NCBI GenBank assembly: GCA_031263435.1
Contig: JAISFT010000031.1
Span: 1-6,848, forward strand
Reading direction: 5' to 3'
Length of the DNA: 6,848 nt
From: Treponema sp.
GTDB taxonomy: Bacteria; Spirochaetota; Spirochaetia; Treponematales; Breznakiellaceae
Shown piece after piece: positions 1-5,669 of the stretch. A model generated the notes under the pieces. The model saw only the letters and a list, made by a program, of their open reading frames with translations, had not been told where the DNA came from and did no database searches. Position 1 is the stretch's first letter. The number at the start of each line of letters is the position of its first letter. Both the position numbers and the translations under genes were made by a program.

Positions 1-8
1 TAAGACAT

Positions 9-55
9 TGGATTTTGCCTGCGGCAAAATCCATCTATCCGCCGCAGGCGGATAG
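9..55. repeat. Pair of adjacent perfect hairpins with complementary tips
   Basis: Two perfect inverted repeats lie one base apart. The first has 11-bp arms (9-19 and 23-33, TGGATTTTGCC/GGCAAAATCCA) around a TGC loop. The second has 9-bp arms (35-43 and 47-55, CTATCCGCC/GGCGGATAG) around a GCA loop. The apical 9-mers, GCCTGCGGC (17-25) and GCCGCAGGC (41-49), are reverse complements of each other, so the two tips could pair. The element lies 125 bp beyond the PHP stop codon on the minus strand. No T-run follows either hairpin on either strand, so a classical intrinsic terminator is unlikely. A REP-like dispersed repeat or a structured 3' RNA end is the best guess; the symmetry is certain, the role is not. 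Confidence 0.7.
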
Positions 56-66
56 CAATAGAAACA

Positions 67-133
67 GCGGCATCCTGCCGCCGCCCTTCGGGCGCAACCC
101 GGCATCCATGCGGCCTTCCGCTGTGCGAGGAAG
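67..133. repeat. Cluster of short hairpins in the left intergenic region
   Basis: Three further foldable segments follow the hairpin pair. They are GCGGCA/TGCCGC (67-72 and 76-81, loop TCC), CGCCC/GGGCG (82-86 and 90-94, loop TTC), and a longer imperfect stem 115-121 with 125-133 (CTTCCGC against GCG, a bulge, then GGAAG, loop TGT). The heptamer GGCATCC occurs twice (69-75 and 101-107). With the pair at 9-55, most of the first 133 bases can fold. No convincing protein is encoded in 1-179. Short GC-rich stems arise easily by chance, so this is weaker evidence than the 9-55 pair. Confidence 0.4.
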
Positions 134-179
134 TTTTGCACCGGGAAAGACAAGCCACATTTTCTTTACTGTCTGGATA

Positions 180-935
180 CTATTGGCGCGGCCGCCGGGC
201 CAGGGCCCGTTTAAGAGCGCCCATATCGGCCTCCGTACCGGGGCCGCCGGGGAGCAGTTCTTCCGGGTTCAGGTCCAGTTCAAAGGGCCGGCGGGCTACA
301 TGCTCCGGGTAGTGGGCATCGCTGGAGGTGATAAGCGGATAACCCAGGGTGTCCAGAGGCGCGGCATCCGGGTAGCCCTGCATTGGGGGAATCCGGGTAC
401 ACTCCAGGGCGGCCCAGGGGCCGGGGACCACCGCGCCCAACTGGCTCGACATGGAAAAGGCCGCCCGGTCTATATGGGCGGGGATGACGATGCCGCCGTA
501 CTCCGCAACCTTGGGTCCGATGGCGTCTACCGAAAGATCCAGAGGACCGATCAGGTAGTATTCCACCTCCCCTTCGATGTTGTCGTCCTCGTCCACATAG
601 ACCTGGTCCCCGGTCTTTGCCGGATCATTGGGAAAGGGCAGCAGGATACGGTAGGCGTATTCGCTAAAACTTAAACTTGCTTCCAGGCCGGTAAAAAGGC
701 AGAGGACATGGATCTCCTCGCTGGTGGCGGCCTCCATGCCGTAGAGGGGGATTATCCCCCGGCGGGGGCAGAGTTTGGCAAAGGCGGGGCAGTTCAGGCT
801 GGAATTGTGGTCCGTCAGGGCCAGGACCCCAAGCCCCCGGGCGGCGGCAATATCTACCAGGAGCCGGGGGGACAGATCCAGGGAACCGCAGGGGGACAGG
901 CAGGAATGGTTATGGAAATCGGCCAAAAGGGGCAT
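180..935 (-). CDS. PHP-domain metal-dependent phosphoesterase
   Basis: This 251-residue cytoplasmic protein is a single PHP (polymerase and histidinol phosphatase) domain. Members hydrolyse phosphoester bonds with a cluster of two or three metal ions. The expected ligand motifs appear in order: DFHNHS at 6-11 (HxH, His8 and His10), TDHN at 41-44, Glu68, His76, PAHID at 152-156 and SSDAH at 204-208. All look intact, so it is probably an active enzyme rather than a scaffold, but the substrate cannot be read from sequence. The start ATG shares one base with the upstream TGA stop (TGATG), and AGGGGGA a few bases upstream is a good ribosome site, so it is probably translationally coupled to the DRTGG-type gene. 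From memory, PHP proteins of this type occur beside [FeFe]-hydrogenase genes in anaerobes; a link to that system is inference. It is the last gene of the cassette visible here. Confidence 0.88.
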   Translation of the reverse strand: MPLLADFHNHSCLSPCGSLDLSPRLLVDIAAARGLGVLALTDHNSSLNCPAFAKLCPRRGIIPLYGMEAATSEEIHVLCLFTGLEASLSFSEYAYRILLPFPNDPAKTGDQVYVDEDDNIEGEVEYYLIGPLDLSVDAIGPKVAEYGGIVIPAHIDRAAFSMSSQLGAVVPGPWAALECTRIPPMQGYPDAAPLDTLGYPLITSSDAHYPEHVARRPFELDLNPEELLPGGPGTEADMGALKRALARRPRQ

Positions 936-1270
936 CAGTCCCCCTGCAAAAGGTTGTAAAGCTTCCCCGAAACGGTAAATTGATTCTCGGCGGTCAGGAG
1001 TACCGCGATACCTTCGTCCCTGGCGGCTTCCAGCATGTCCGGGGGCAGGGGGCGGGAATTGCAGACCACAATGGCTGTAATATTCACCAGGGTAGCCACC
1101 GCCACGGTATTTTTATGGGCCTGGATGGTGATAAGGGCGCCCCCGTCCCGGGCGTTTGCCATTACATCGGAAAGCAGGTCCGAGGTATACGCCCCGGACA
1201 GGGGCGTATCCTCAAATTCACCCTGGGCAATCTGCGCCCCCAGGGCCGCCGCGGCCTCCCGGATGGTCAT
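935..1270 (-). CDS. DRTGG-type small regulatory protein
   Basis: This 111-residue protein resembles the DRTGG domain, the module found at the N terminus of HPr kinase and in some phosphotransacetylases, here standing alone without a catalytic domain. Visible features are an alpha/beta pattern with LSGAYTSDLLSDVMANA (24-40), a hydrophobic strand LITIQAHKNTVAVATL (46-61) and GIAVLLT (87-93) near the end. The literal DRTGG string is absent; assignment rests on resemblance to the short proteins of this group encoded near clostridial and thermophile hydrogenase operons. A ligand-sensing or adaptor role is likely, but no ligand is known to me. The ATG follows the TGA of the CBS-ATPase gene with no gap. 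AAGGA at 1285-1281 lies 10 nt upstream, inside that gene. The 1-nt overlap with the PHP gene suggests that all three products are made together. Confidence 0.75.
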   Translation of the reverse strand: MTIREAAAALGAQIAQGEFEDTPLSGAYTSDLLSDVMANARDGGALITIQAHKNTVAVATLVNITAIVVCNSRPLPPDMLEAARDEGIAVLLTAENQFTVSGKLYNLLQGD

Positions 1271-2266
1271 TCAGGATTCATCCTTGGGGGAATTGATGAA
1301 CACCGCCGAACGGACCGTGGTACCCGCGCCCAGCGTAGAATCAATCGAAAATTCATCGCTGACCCGCTTGGTATTGGCAAGCCCCATACCAGCGCCAAAG
1401 CCCAGGGAGCGGATCCATTCATTGGCGGTGGACCAGCCCTCCTGCAGGGCCAGGTTCACATCGGCGATACCCGGTCCCGTATCCGCGGCAATAATAACCA
1501 CCTTGTCGGGTTGGATGGTACAGTGAATATTCCCTCCGGTGGAATGGACCACCTGGTTGATCTCCAGTTCGTAGCTGGCAATGGCCACCCGGCGGATGAT
1601 CTTGGGGTCGATGTTCCGCTGCTTTAACGCCTTTTTAATCTCCGTGGAAGCCCGGCCCGCCAGCTCAAAATCGTATCGTACCGTGGTAAAATCCATCTCC
1701 GAATAGGAAGAGGCGGCGCCCGCTTCCTTTTGGTGTATCTTCTCCAAACGCAGAACCTCCCGGTTCATCTCCACCAGCAGGGTACTGATCACATCTTTAG
1801 AACTGATAATCCCCACCAATTCCTTGTTTTTATTTACTACCGGAAAACGCCCATAATGGTATTTGTTGAGATAAGAAATGGCAAACGAAAGGGGCATATC
1901 GTCTTCCAGAACGATAACATCTCTGGTCATCCGCTCCCGGGCAGGACAGTCGATAAAACCCTTGTCCAGGGCGGTAACAATGTCGTCAATCGACACAATG
2001 CCAACCAGGAGCCCGCCCTCAGTAATGGGTATCCCGGTGATGTAGTTTTCCCGCATCAGGGCCTGGATGTACCGCAAGGTATCGGTTTTTTTTGCGGTAA
2101 TCACCGCGGTTATCATCACATCTTTGATTTTTAGCTGATAGATAAGTTCCAGCACCGCCGAGGGGGAATCCACCGTACTGATGGGGATATCCTCCTTGCC
2201 CTGAACCGGGGGTATATTCCGGAGCGGGTCTTCCTGCACCCCGGAATCCGGCAGCGGGGTACTCAT
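1271..2266 (-). CDS. CBS-domain pair fused to anti-sigma-type HATPase (serine kinase-like)
   Basis: This 331-residue protein has a disordered start (1-35), two CBS domains (about 46-100 and 108-165), a short charged helix (165-180) and a GHKL ATPase domain (about 195-325). CBS pairs usually bind adenine nucleotides such as AMP, ATP or S-adenosylmethionine. The C-terminal part resembles the SpoIIAB/RsbW/RsbT group of serine kinases that control partner-switching systems. The N box has Glu233 and Asn237 (YELEIN), the G1 box is DTGPGI (262-267), and the G2 region is GFGAGMGL (289-296), so ATP binding looks intact. There is no histidine phosphoacceptor domain and no membrane segment, so it is not a classical sensor kinase. 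The likely job is phosphorylating or sequestering a partner according to nucleotide state. No STAS antagonist, sigma factor or PP2C phosphatase lies in this window. It heads the three-gene cassette; AGGA lies 11 nt before the ATG. Confidence 0.85.
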   Translation of the reverse strand: MSTPLPDSGVQEDPLRNIPPVQGKEDIPISTVDSPSAVLELIYQLKIKDVMITAVITAKKTDTLRYIQALMRENYITGIPITEGGLLVGIVSIDDIVTALDKGFIDCPARERMTRDVIVLEDDMPLSFAISYLNKYHYGRFPVVNKNKELVGIISSKDVISTLLVEMNREVLRLEKIHQKEAGAASSYSEMDFTTVRYDFELAGRASTEIKKALKQRNIDPKIIRRVAIASYELEINQVVHSTGGNIHCTIQPDKVVIIAADTGPGIADVNLALQEGWSTANEWIRSLGFGAGMGLANTKRVSDEFSIDSTLGAGTTVRSAVFINSPKDES

Positions 2267-2324
2267 AAAACTATGTTTCCTGCCGGACTGAATGCACCAC
2301 CATTGAGCAGCACGACGGGGTATG

Positions 2325-3146
2325 TCATGAGACCTTTCCGAGGATGTACTGTTCGATAATATCCGCCACTCCGTCCTCTTCGTTGGACTTTTCCGTTACC
2401 AGATCGGCAATTTTCTTGATCCGCTCATCCCCATTGACCATAGCAACCCCCACCCCGGCCCAGCGGATCATCGCCTCGTCGTTCATGGAATCTCCAATGG
2501 CCATGACCGCCTTCTGCTCAATCCCCAGCATCTGGGCTACCCGGCTCAGGGCGCTTCCCTTGTCGACTCCCCGGGGTAAAATCTCCAGAAAGTAGGGTTT
2601 GCTGGTAAACAGGTTAATATCACTCCCCAAATAGGTTCTGATAAGGATCTCCAAGGGCTGGAGCAGCATGGGATCCCCGGGGATCAGCAGCTTATTGCAG
2701 CCTCTTTGTACAATCGCATGGAAATCGCCGGCCACCACCTGCTTAAGGCCCGTCAACTTCTGGTCGTAGCGGGTAAATTCGTTGATCTTTGACACGTACA
2801 TGATGTCGTCTTCGTAGACCTGAACCGGGAAGCCCTCCGCCGTTGCCAAATCGTAGACCGCCAGGGCAGTTTCGGTGTCCAACTGGCTCTCCCAGATTAT
2901 CTTGTGGGTATTGGCTTCCTGAATGATCGTCCCGTTACTGCAGATAATGTAACCGGCCCGCCTGTTCATCCCCAGAGTTCTGGAAAACTGCTCAATGGCT
3001 ACGGGAATCCGGCCGGAGGCCAGCACCACCACGAGTCCCTGGGCCGCCGCCTTCTTTAGTGCATTCCGGGTACGATAGGAAATGGACAGATCGGAGCGCA
3101 AAAGGGTGTCGTCCAAATCCAAAACGAGCATCCGTATGGGTTCCAT
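2325..3146 (-). CDS. HAD-superfamily hydrolase, Cof type
   Basis: This is a cytoplasmic HAD phosphatase of the Cof/YbiV type, with a C2 cap. From the preferred start it has 273 residues, normal for the family. Motif I is DLDDT (10-14; nucleophile Asp10, acid/base Asp12), motif II is ASGR (Ser44), the motif III lysine is in VDKGS (Lys196), and motif IV is GDSMND (218-223). All catalytic residues are present. Such enzymes dephosphorylate sugar phosphates, FMN or similar metabolites; the substrate cannot be predicted. The frame stays open to an ATG at 3194, but the 16 extra residues are not HAD-like and have no ribosome site. The ATG at 3146 puts motif I at the usual place. It too lacks a well-spaced ribosome site: GGGAG lies about 19 nt away, and a -10-like box sits 6 nt upstream. 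It is divergent from parA and 58 bp upstream of the CBS-ATPase gene on the same strand, so read-through is possible. Confidence 0.88.
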   Translation of the reverse strand: MEPIRMLVLDLDDTLLRSDLSISYRTRNALKKAAAQGLVVVLASGRIPVAIEQFSRTLGMNRRAGYIICSNGTIIQEANTHKIIWESQLDTETALAVYDLATAEGFPVQVYEDDIMYVSKINEFTRYDQKLTGLKQVVAGDFHAIVQRGCNKLLIPGDPMLLQPLEILIRTYLGSDINLFTSKPYFLEILPRGVDKGSALSRVAQMLGIEQKAVMAIGDSMNDEAMIRWAGVGVAMVNGDERIKKIADLVTEKSNEEDGVADIIEQYILGKVS

Positions 3147-3152
3147 AAGAAT

Positions 3153-3181
3153 AGAATAAACCCATCTCCCTTGTAATTCAA
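3153..3181 (-). promoter_or_regulatory. Candidate promoter for the HAD gene
   Basis: On the minus strand TTGAAT (3181-3176) and TATTCT (3158-3153) are separated by exactly 17 nt, a good sigma-70-type match. The -10 box ends 6 nt before the ATG at 3146, so transcription would begin at or next to the start codon and give a leaderless message. It also argues against the longer frame from 3194, whose start would lie upstream of the promoter. This is read by eye only. Confidence 0.4.
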
Positions 3182-3204
3182 TAGCAATCATCAAACATAT
3201 TAGG

Positions 3205-3210
3205 TATAAT
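3205..3210 (+). promoter_or_regulatory. Candidate -10 box of the parAB promoter
   Basis: A perfect TATAAT sits 7 nt before the parA ATG (3218). The -35 position at 17-bp spacing (3182-3187, TAGCAA) matches the consensus poorly, so an activator may be needed or the box may be fortuitous. No Shine-Dalgarno sequence is well placed: the only candidate, AGG at 3202-3204, is 13 nt from the ATG. Initiation 7 nt after the -10 would give a leaderless parAB transcript. Confidence 0.45.
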
Positions 3211-3217
3211 CCACTGT

Positions 3218-3976
3218 ATGGGCAAGGTTTATGTCTTTGTAAACCAAAAAGGGGGCGTTGGGAAAACTACGTCCGCAGTAAATATAGGCGCCTACCTTGC
3301 GGAAGAGGGGAAGTCAGTGCTCCTGGTAGACTTCGACTCCCAGGCAAATCTGTCCAGCGGCATGGGGATACACCCCCTTAAACCCGGGGTGTATGAACTC
3401 ATCTCCGGTTCAGCGCCCATAGAAAAGACTATCCGCAGCACGGCGGTTTCAAGGCTGAAGGTGATCCCCGCCAGCATAGACCTGTCCGGGGCGGCGGTGG
3501 AGCTGATCGAACAGCAGGATCGGGACCTTTTCCTGAGGAAGGCCCTGGAACCGGTCCGCCGCCGCTACGATTACATCCTGATCGACTGCCCGCCCAGCCT
3601 GGGGGTACTCACCCTCAACGGCATGGCCGCGGCGGATGCGGTGTTTATCCCCATGCAATGCGAGTACTTTGCCATGGAAGGGCTTTCCCTGCTGCTGCAA
3701 ACCATTAAGCGGATACAGCAGGGCTTGAATCCTTCCCTGGACATTGAAGGAATATTTTTTACGATGTACGATTCCCGGACGCGGCTGGCCCAGGATGTGG
3801 TCAAACAGGTAAGCGCCTACTTTAAGCACAAGGTCTTTACTACTATTATTCCCCGGAATGTCCGGCTCTCCGAGGCGCCTTCCCATGGGATCCCCATTTC
3901 CATCTACGATCCCCAATGTGCAGGGGCACGGGCCTATCAAAGTCTGGCCAGGGAGGTTATCGAACGTGGCATTTAA
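3218..3976 (+). CDS. parA: ParA/Soj chromosome-partitioning ATPase
   Basis: This 252-residue protein is a chromosomal ParA (Soj) ATPase, which dimerises on ATP, binds DNA non-specifically and is stimulated by ParB to move origin regions apart. The deviant Walker A motif KGGVGKTT (11-18) includes the signature first lysine, the A' region is LLVDFDSQAN (35-44), and Walker B is LIDCPPSLG (121-129). The conserved C-terminal stretch IPRNVRLSEAPSHGIP (211-226) contains arginines of the kind used for DNA binding. It is a short ParA without the N-terminal helix-turn-helix of plasmid type Ia proteins, as expected for a chromosomal copy. The motif begins 10 residues after the ATG, which supports this start. 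It overlaps parB by 11 bp, an operon arrangement typical of bacterial chromosomes, and is divergent from the HAD gene. No proper ribosome site is visible. Confidence 0.95.
   Translation: MGKVYVFVNQKGGVGKTTSAVNIGAYLAEEGKSVLLVDFDSQANLSSGMGIHPLKPGVYELISGSAPIEKTIRSTAVSRLKVIPASIDLSGAAVELIEQQDRDLFLRKALEPVRRRYDYILIDCPPSLGVLTLNGMAAADAVFIPMQCEYFAMEGLSLLLQTIKRIQQGLNPSLDIEGIFFTMYDSRTRLAQDVVKQVSAYFKHKVFTTIIPRNVRLSEAPSHGIPISIYDPQCAGARAYQSLAREVIERGI
3950..3956 (+). promoter_or_regulatory. Ribosome-binding site that fixes the parB start
   Basis: AGGGAGG inside the end of parA lies 9 nt upstream of a GTG at 3966. The protein from that GTG begins (M)AFKRPGLGKGLDALI, the standard N terminus of chromosomal ParB. 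This outweighs the upstream in-frame ATG at 3858, whose extra 36 residues only read parA in another frame. Confidence 0.85.
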
Positions 3977-4904
3977 AAGACCCGGTCTGGGGAAGGGGCT
4001 GGATGCCTTAATTCAGCGGGAAGAAGAAACGCCGCCGCTTTTTCGCGATGCTGCGGGGGACTTCATGGTCCCCCTGGACAAGCTGAGACCCAACCCCGAG
4101 CAGCCCCGCAGGTACTTTGGGGAGGAGGAACTCAAAGAACTGGCCAACTCCATCAGGGAACATGGCATCATCGAGCCCATCATCGTTCAGGAGGATGAGG
4201 ACGGCTTTTACACCATCATTGCCGGGGAGCGCCGCTGCCGGGCAGCCATAATGGCGGACCTTAAAGAGGTCCCGGTGCTGATCCGCTCCTATACCCCGGA
4301 AACCAGGCTGGAAATCGCCCTGATCGAGAATATCCAGCGTACCGATCTTAACCCCATTGAAGAAGCCCAGGCCTACAGGAAGCTGATGGAACTGACCGGG
4401 CTTTCCCAGGATTCGGTGGCCGTTAAGGTGGGGAAAAACCGTTCCACCGTGGCAAATGCCCTGCGGCTCCTCCGGCTGCCGGAGGAGATCCAGGAAAGTC
4501 TTGAAAAGAGGGAAATCTCCCCGGGCCACGCCCGGGCCATCCTCCAGGCTGCCGGGGCCGGGATGCAGGAAGTCCTGTTCCGGGAGATCCGGGAACAGGG
4601 CCTCTCCGTCCGGGAAGCGGAACGCCGGGCAGGGGAACTGGGCGGAGAGCCCAAAACAGAGGCCCGGCATAAACAGGACGCCGCGCCGGAACCGGAGCCC
4701 TCCGAATCACAGCAGTCCGCCCCCCCGGTCCCATCCGCGGAGGCCCGCCGGCCCCCGGAACTGACCGACATGGAAGCAAAACTAATCGAAAAATTCGGTA
4801 CCAAGGTATCCGTCCAGGGGAATCTGGACAAGGGCAGCATTCGAATCGAATACTACTCCATGGATGATCTGGACCGGCTCTACGACATCATTCTGGGCGG
4901 TTAG
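3966..4904 (+). CDS. parB: ParB/Spo0J centromere-binding CTPase
   Basis: This 312-residue protein is the ParB partner of ParA. It loads at parS, uses CTP to clamp and spread on DNA, and stimulates the ParA ATPase. The N terminus KRPGLGKGLDALI (4-16) is the ParA-contacting segment. The ParB/Srx domain (about 35-125) carries GERRCRA (87-93) and ENIQR (121-125), both tied to CTP binding. A helix-turn-helix with LSQDSVAVKVGKNRSTV (146-162) contacts parS. A Pro/Glu/Ala-rich linker (about 226-264) leads to a C-terminal dimerisation domain (266-312). Length and order are normal for the family. Start is GTG, overlapping the parA stop by 11 bp, so translation is probably coupled. The gene ends TAG followed directly by TAA. 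No parS-like palindrome is visible in the window. No strong terminator follows; 4905-4969 has no clear hairpin and T-run. Confidence 0.95.
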   Translation: MAFKRPGLGKGLDALIQREEETPPLFRDAAGDFMVPLDKLRPNPEQPRRYFGEEELKELANSIREHGIIEPIIVQEDEDGFYTIIAGERRCRAAIMADLKEVPVLIRSYTPETRLEIALIENIQRTDLNPIEEAQAYRKLMELTGLSQDSVAVKVGKNRSTVANALRLLRLPEEIQESLEKREISPGHARAILQAAGAGMQEVLFREIREQGLSVREAERRAGELGGEPKTEARHKQDAAPEPEPSESQQSAPPVPSAEARRPPELTDMEAKLIEKFGTKVSVQGNLDKGSIRIEYYSMDDLDRLYDIILGG

Positions 4905-4969
4905 TAAATGCGTTCCCCCTTCTTACTCAGTATTCATTCCGGGCTGATATACTTTTCCGCGGGGTTGGA

Positions 4970-5539
4970 TTACTTCGTAAATATGTCTTTTAGGGCAATC
5001 CGGCAGCCGGGAAGCACGGTAACAGGGATTGTATCCGCTTCATCGTACATGAACGTCACATAACGGCCGTTTTCCAGTACGCAGACCTGAACACTTTGGG
5101 TTTCGGGATCGGCGATCCAGTATTCCCGAACCCCGGCCTGTTGGTACTTGCGGAATTTTACAATCCGGTCATACCGGGCTGTCGAAGGGGAGAGTACTTC
5201 TATGACGAGGTCCGGGGCGCCTTTGCAGCCATGCTTGTCCAGTTTGGCAGGATCGCATATCACTACTATATCCGGCTCGAAGACCGTGTCGTCCCCACCG
5301 TCTTCCCGGGGATTAAGGCGTACTGCATAGGGCGTGGGGTACACCTTGCAGGGCTTACCCTCAAGAAAGCCCCGTATCCTGTAAAACAACTCGCCCACAA
5401 CCCCCTGATGAGACCCCGAAGGCGGCGCCATTGCAACTGCCCCGCCGTCCACAAGTTCTACCCGGACATTTTCTTCCCATGTAAGGTAGTCCGCCCAGGT
5501 ATAACGGAGTGTCTCTTCAGTTTTTTCTACGGAAGGCAT
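4970..5539 (-). CDS. Uma2-family putative endonuclease (DUF820)
   Basis: This 189-residue protein belongs to the Uma2/DUF820 group, which has a PD-(D/E)XK nuclease-like fold and is often present in many copies in cyanobacteria and some other bacteria. Visible family features are WADYLTW (15-21), RVELVDGG (26-33), GSHQ with His44, the EPDIVVI strand (88-94), PDLVIEVLSPST (109-120; candidate metal ligands Asp110 and Glu114), Lys128, and AGVREYWIADP (135-145). The active-site pattern looks intact and the length is typical. The biological role is not established; a mobile-element or DNA-repair link is only suggested for relatives. It converges on parB (65 bp between stops) and has no partner gene on its strand, so it looks like a solitary accessory gene. 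A promoter-like pair lies immediately upstream, and AAGGA ends only 1 nt before the ATG, too close for a normal ribosome site. Confidence 0.88.
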   Translation of the reverse strand: MPSVEKTEETLRYTWADYLTWEENVRVELVDGGAVAMAPPSGSHQGVVGELFYRIRGFLEGKPCKVYPTPYAVRLNPREDGGDDTVFEPDIVVICDPAKLDKHGCKGAPDLVIEVLSPSTARYDRIVKFRKYQQAGVREYWIADPETQSVQVCVLENGRYVTFMYDEADTIPVTVLPGCRIALKDIFTK

Positions 5540-5545
5540 GTCCTT

Positions 5546-5574
5546 ATTGTACGGTATGTTGAACGATCCTGCAA
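5546..5574 (-). promoter_or_regulatory. Candidate promoter for the Uma2 gene
   Basis: On the minus strand TTGCAG (5574-5569) and TACAAT (5551-5546) are 17 nt apart. The -10 box ends 6 nt before the ATG at 5539, so transcription would start at or beside the start codon. The same geometry occurs at the HAD gene and, for the -10 only, at parA. Identified by eye. Confidence 0.45.
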
Positions 5575-5598
5575 CGCACCCTCAGCAATTTAACATGA

Positions 5599-5647
5599 AG
5601 TCTTGCCGGGTTTTGTCTTGACAAAACCTCCGTACAAAGGCAAGGCT
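5599..5647. promoter_or_regulatory. Nested inverted repeat upstream of the DUF1848 gene
   Basis: The inner part is a perfect 9-bp inverted repeat, GGTTTTGTC (5609-5617) and GACAAAACC (5620-5628), with only TT between: an operator-like 20-bp palindrome. It is enclosed by a second pair, AGTCTTGCC (5599-5607) and GGCAAGGCT (5639-5647), nine pairs with one G-T. The structure ends 6 nt before the GGAGG ribosome site of the DUF1848 gene. It could bind a dimeric repressor as DNA, or fold in the 5' leader and influence translation. The embedded TTGACA (5618-5623) has no matching -10 box, so I do not call a promoter. The symmetry is directly visible; the function is inferred. Confidence 0.6.
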
Positions 5648-5653
5648 GTCAGC

Positions 5654-5660
5654 GGAGGAG
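5654..5660 (+). promoter_or_regulatory. Ribosome-binding site that fixes a TTG start
   Basis: GGAGGAG ends 9 nt before a TTG at 5670. Another in-frame TTG at 5661 directly abuts this sequence and could not use it. Starting at 5670 gives (M)IFSASRRTDIPAFF, the usual beginning of DUF1848 proteins. Confidence 0.75.
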
Positions 5661-5669
5661 TTGCAGGCT

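Noticed and set aside
1..133. Integron attC site in the left palindromic region
   Set aside because: The stems are separate short hairpins. I see no flanking RYYYAAC and GTTRRRY core pair and no cassette-like gene next to it.
15..674. Long open frame on the plus strand over the hairpin region and the PHP gene
   Set aside because: It is antisense to the PHP gene, whose metal-binding motifs are unmistakable. The product has no recognisable domain and looks like translated complement of GC-rich coding DNA.
980..1627. Plus-strand open frame across the DRTGG-type and CBS-ATPase genes
   Set aside because: Its composition (Gly, His, Arg and Gln rich, no domain) is typical of an antisense shadow, and both minus-strand genes have clear family motifs and coupled starts.
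3858..3965. Upstream ATG as the start of parB
   Set aside because: The extra 36 residues merely reread parA. The GTG at 3966 has an ideal AGGGAGG 9 nt upstream and gives the standard ParB N terminus.
4373..4840. Minus-strand open frames inside parB
   Set aside because: They are Ser/Arg/Pro-rich shadows of the GC-rich parB helix-turn-helix and linker region, with no ribosome site or domain.
3147..4969. parS centromere site near parAB
   Set aside because: I looked for the GTTNCACGTGNAAC-type palindrome around parAB and elsewhere in the window and found none. parS sites often lie some distance from parAB.
4905..4969. Intrinsic terminator between parB and the Uma2 gene
   Set aside because: No stem of useful length followed by a T-run is visible on either strand; only scattered 4-bp pairings occur.
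5618..5623. TTGACA as a -35 box for the DUF1848 gene
   Set aside because: No -10-like hexamer occurs 16-18 nt downstream. The hexamer arises from the centre of the palindrome.
5661..5669. TTG at 5661 as the start of the DUF1848 gene
   Set aside because: It abuts the GGAGGAG sequence and leaves no usable spacing. TTG at 5670 has 9 nt and matches the family N terminus.
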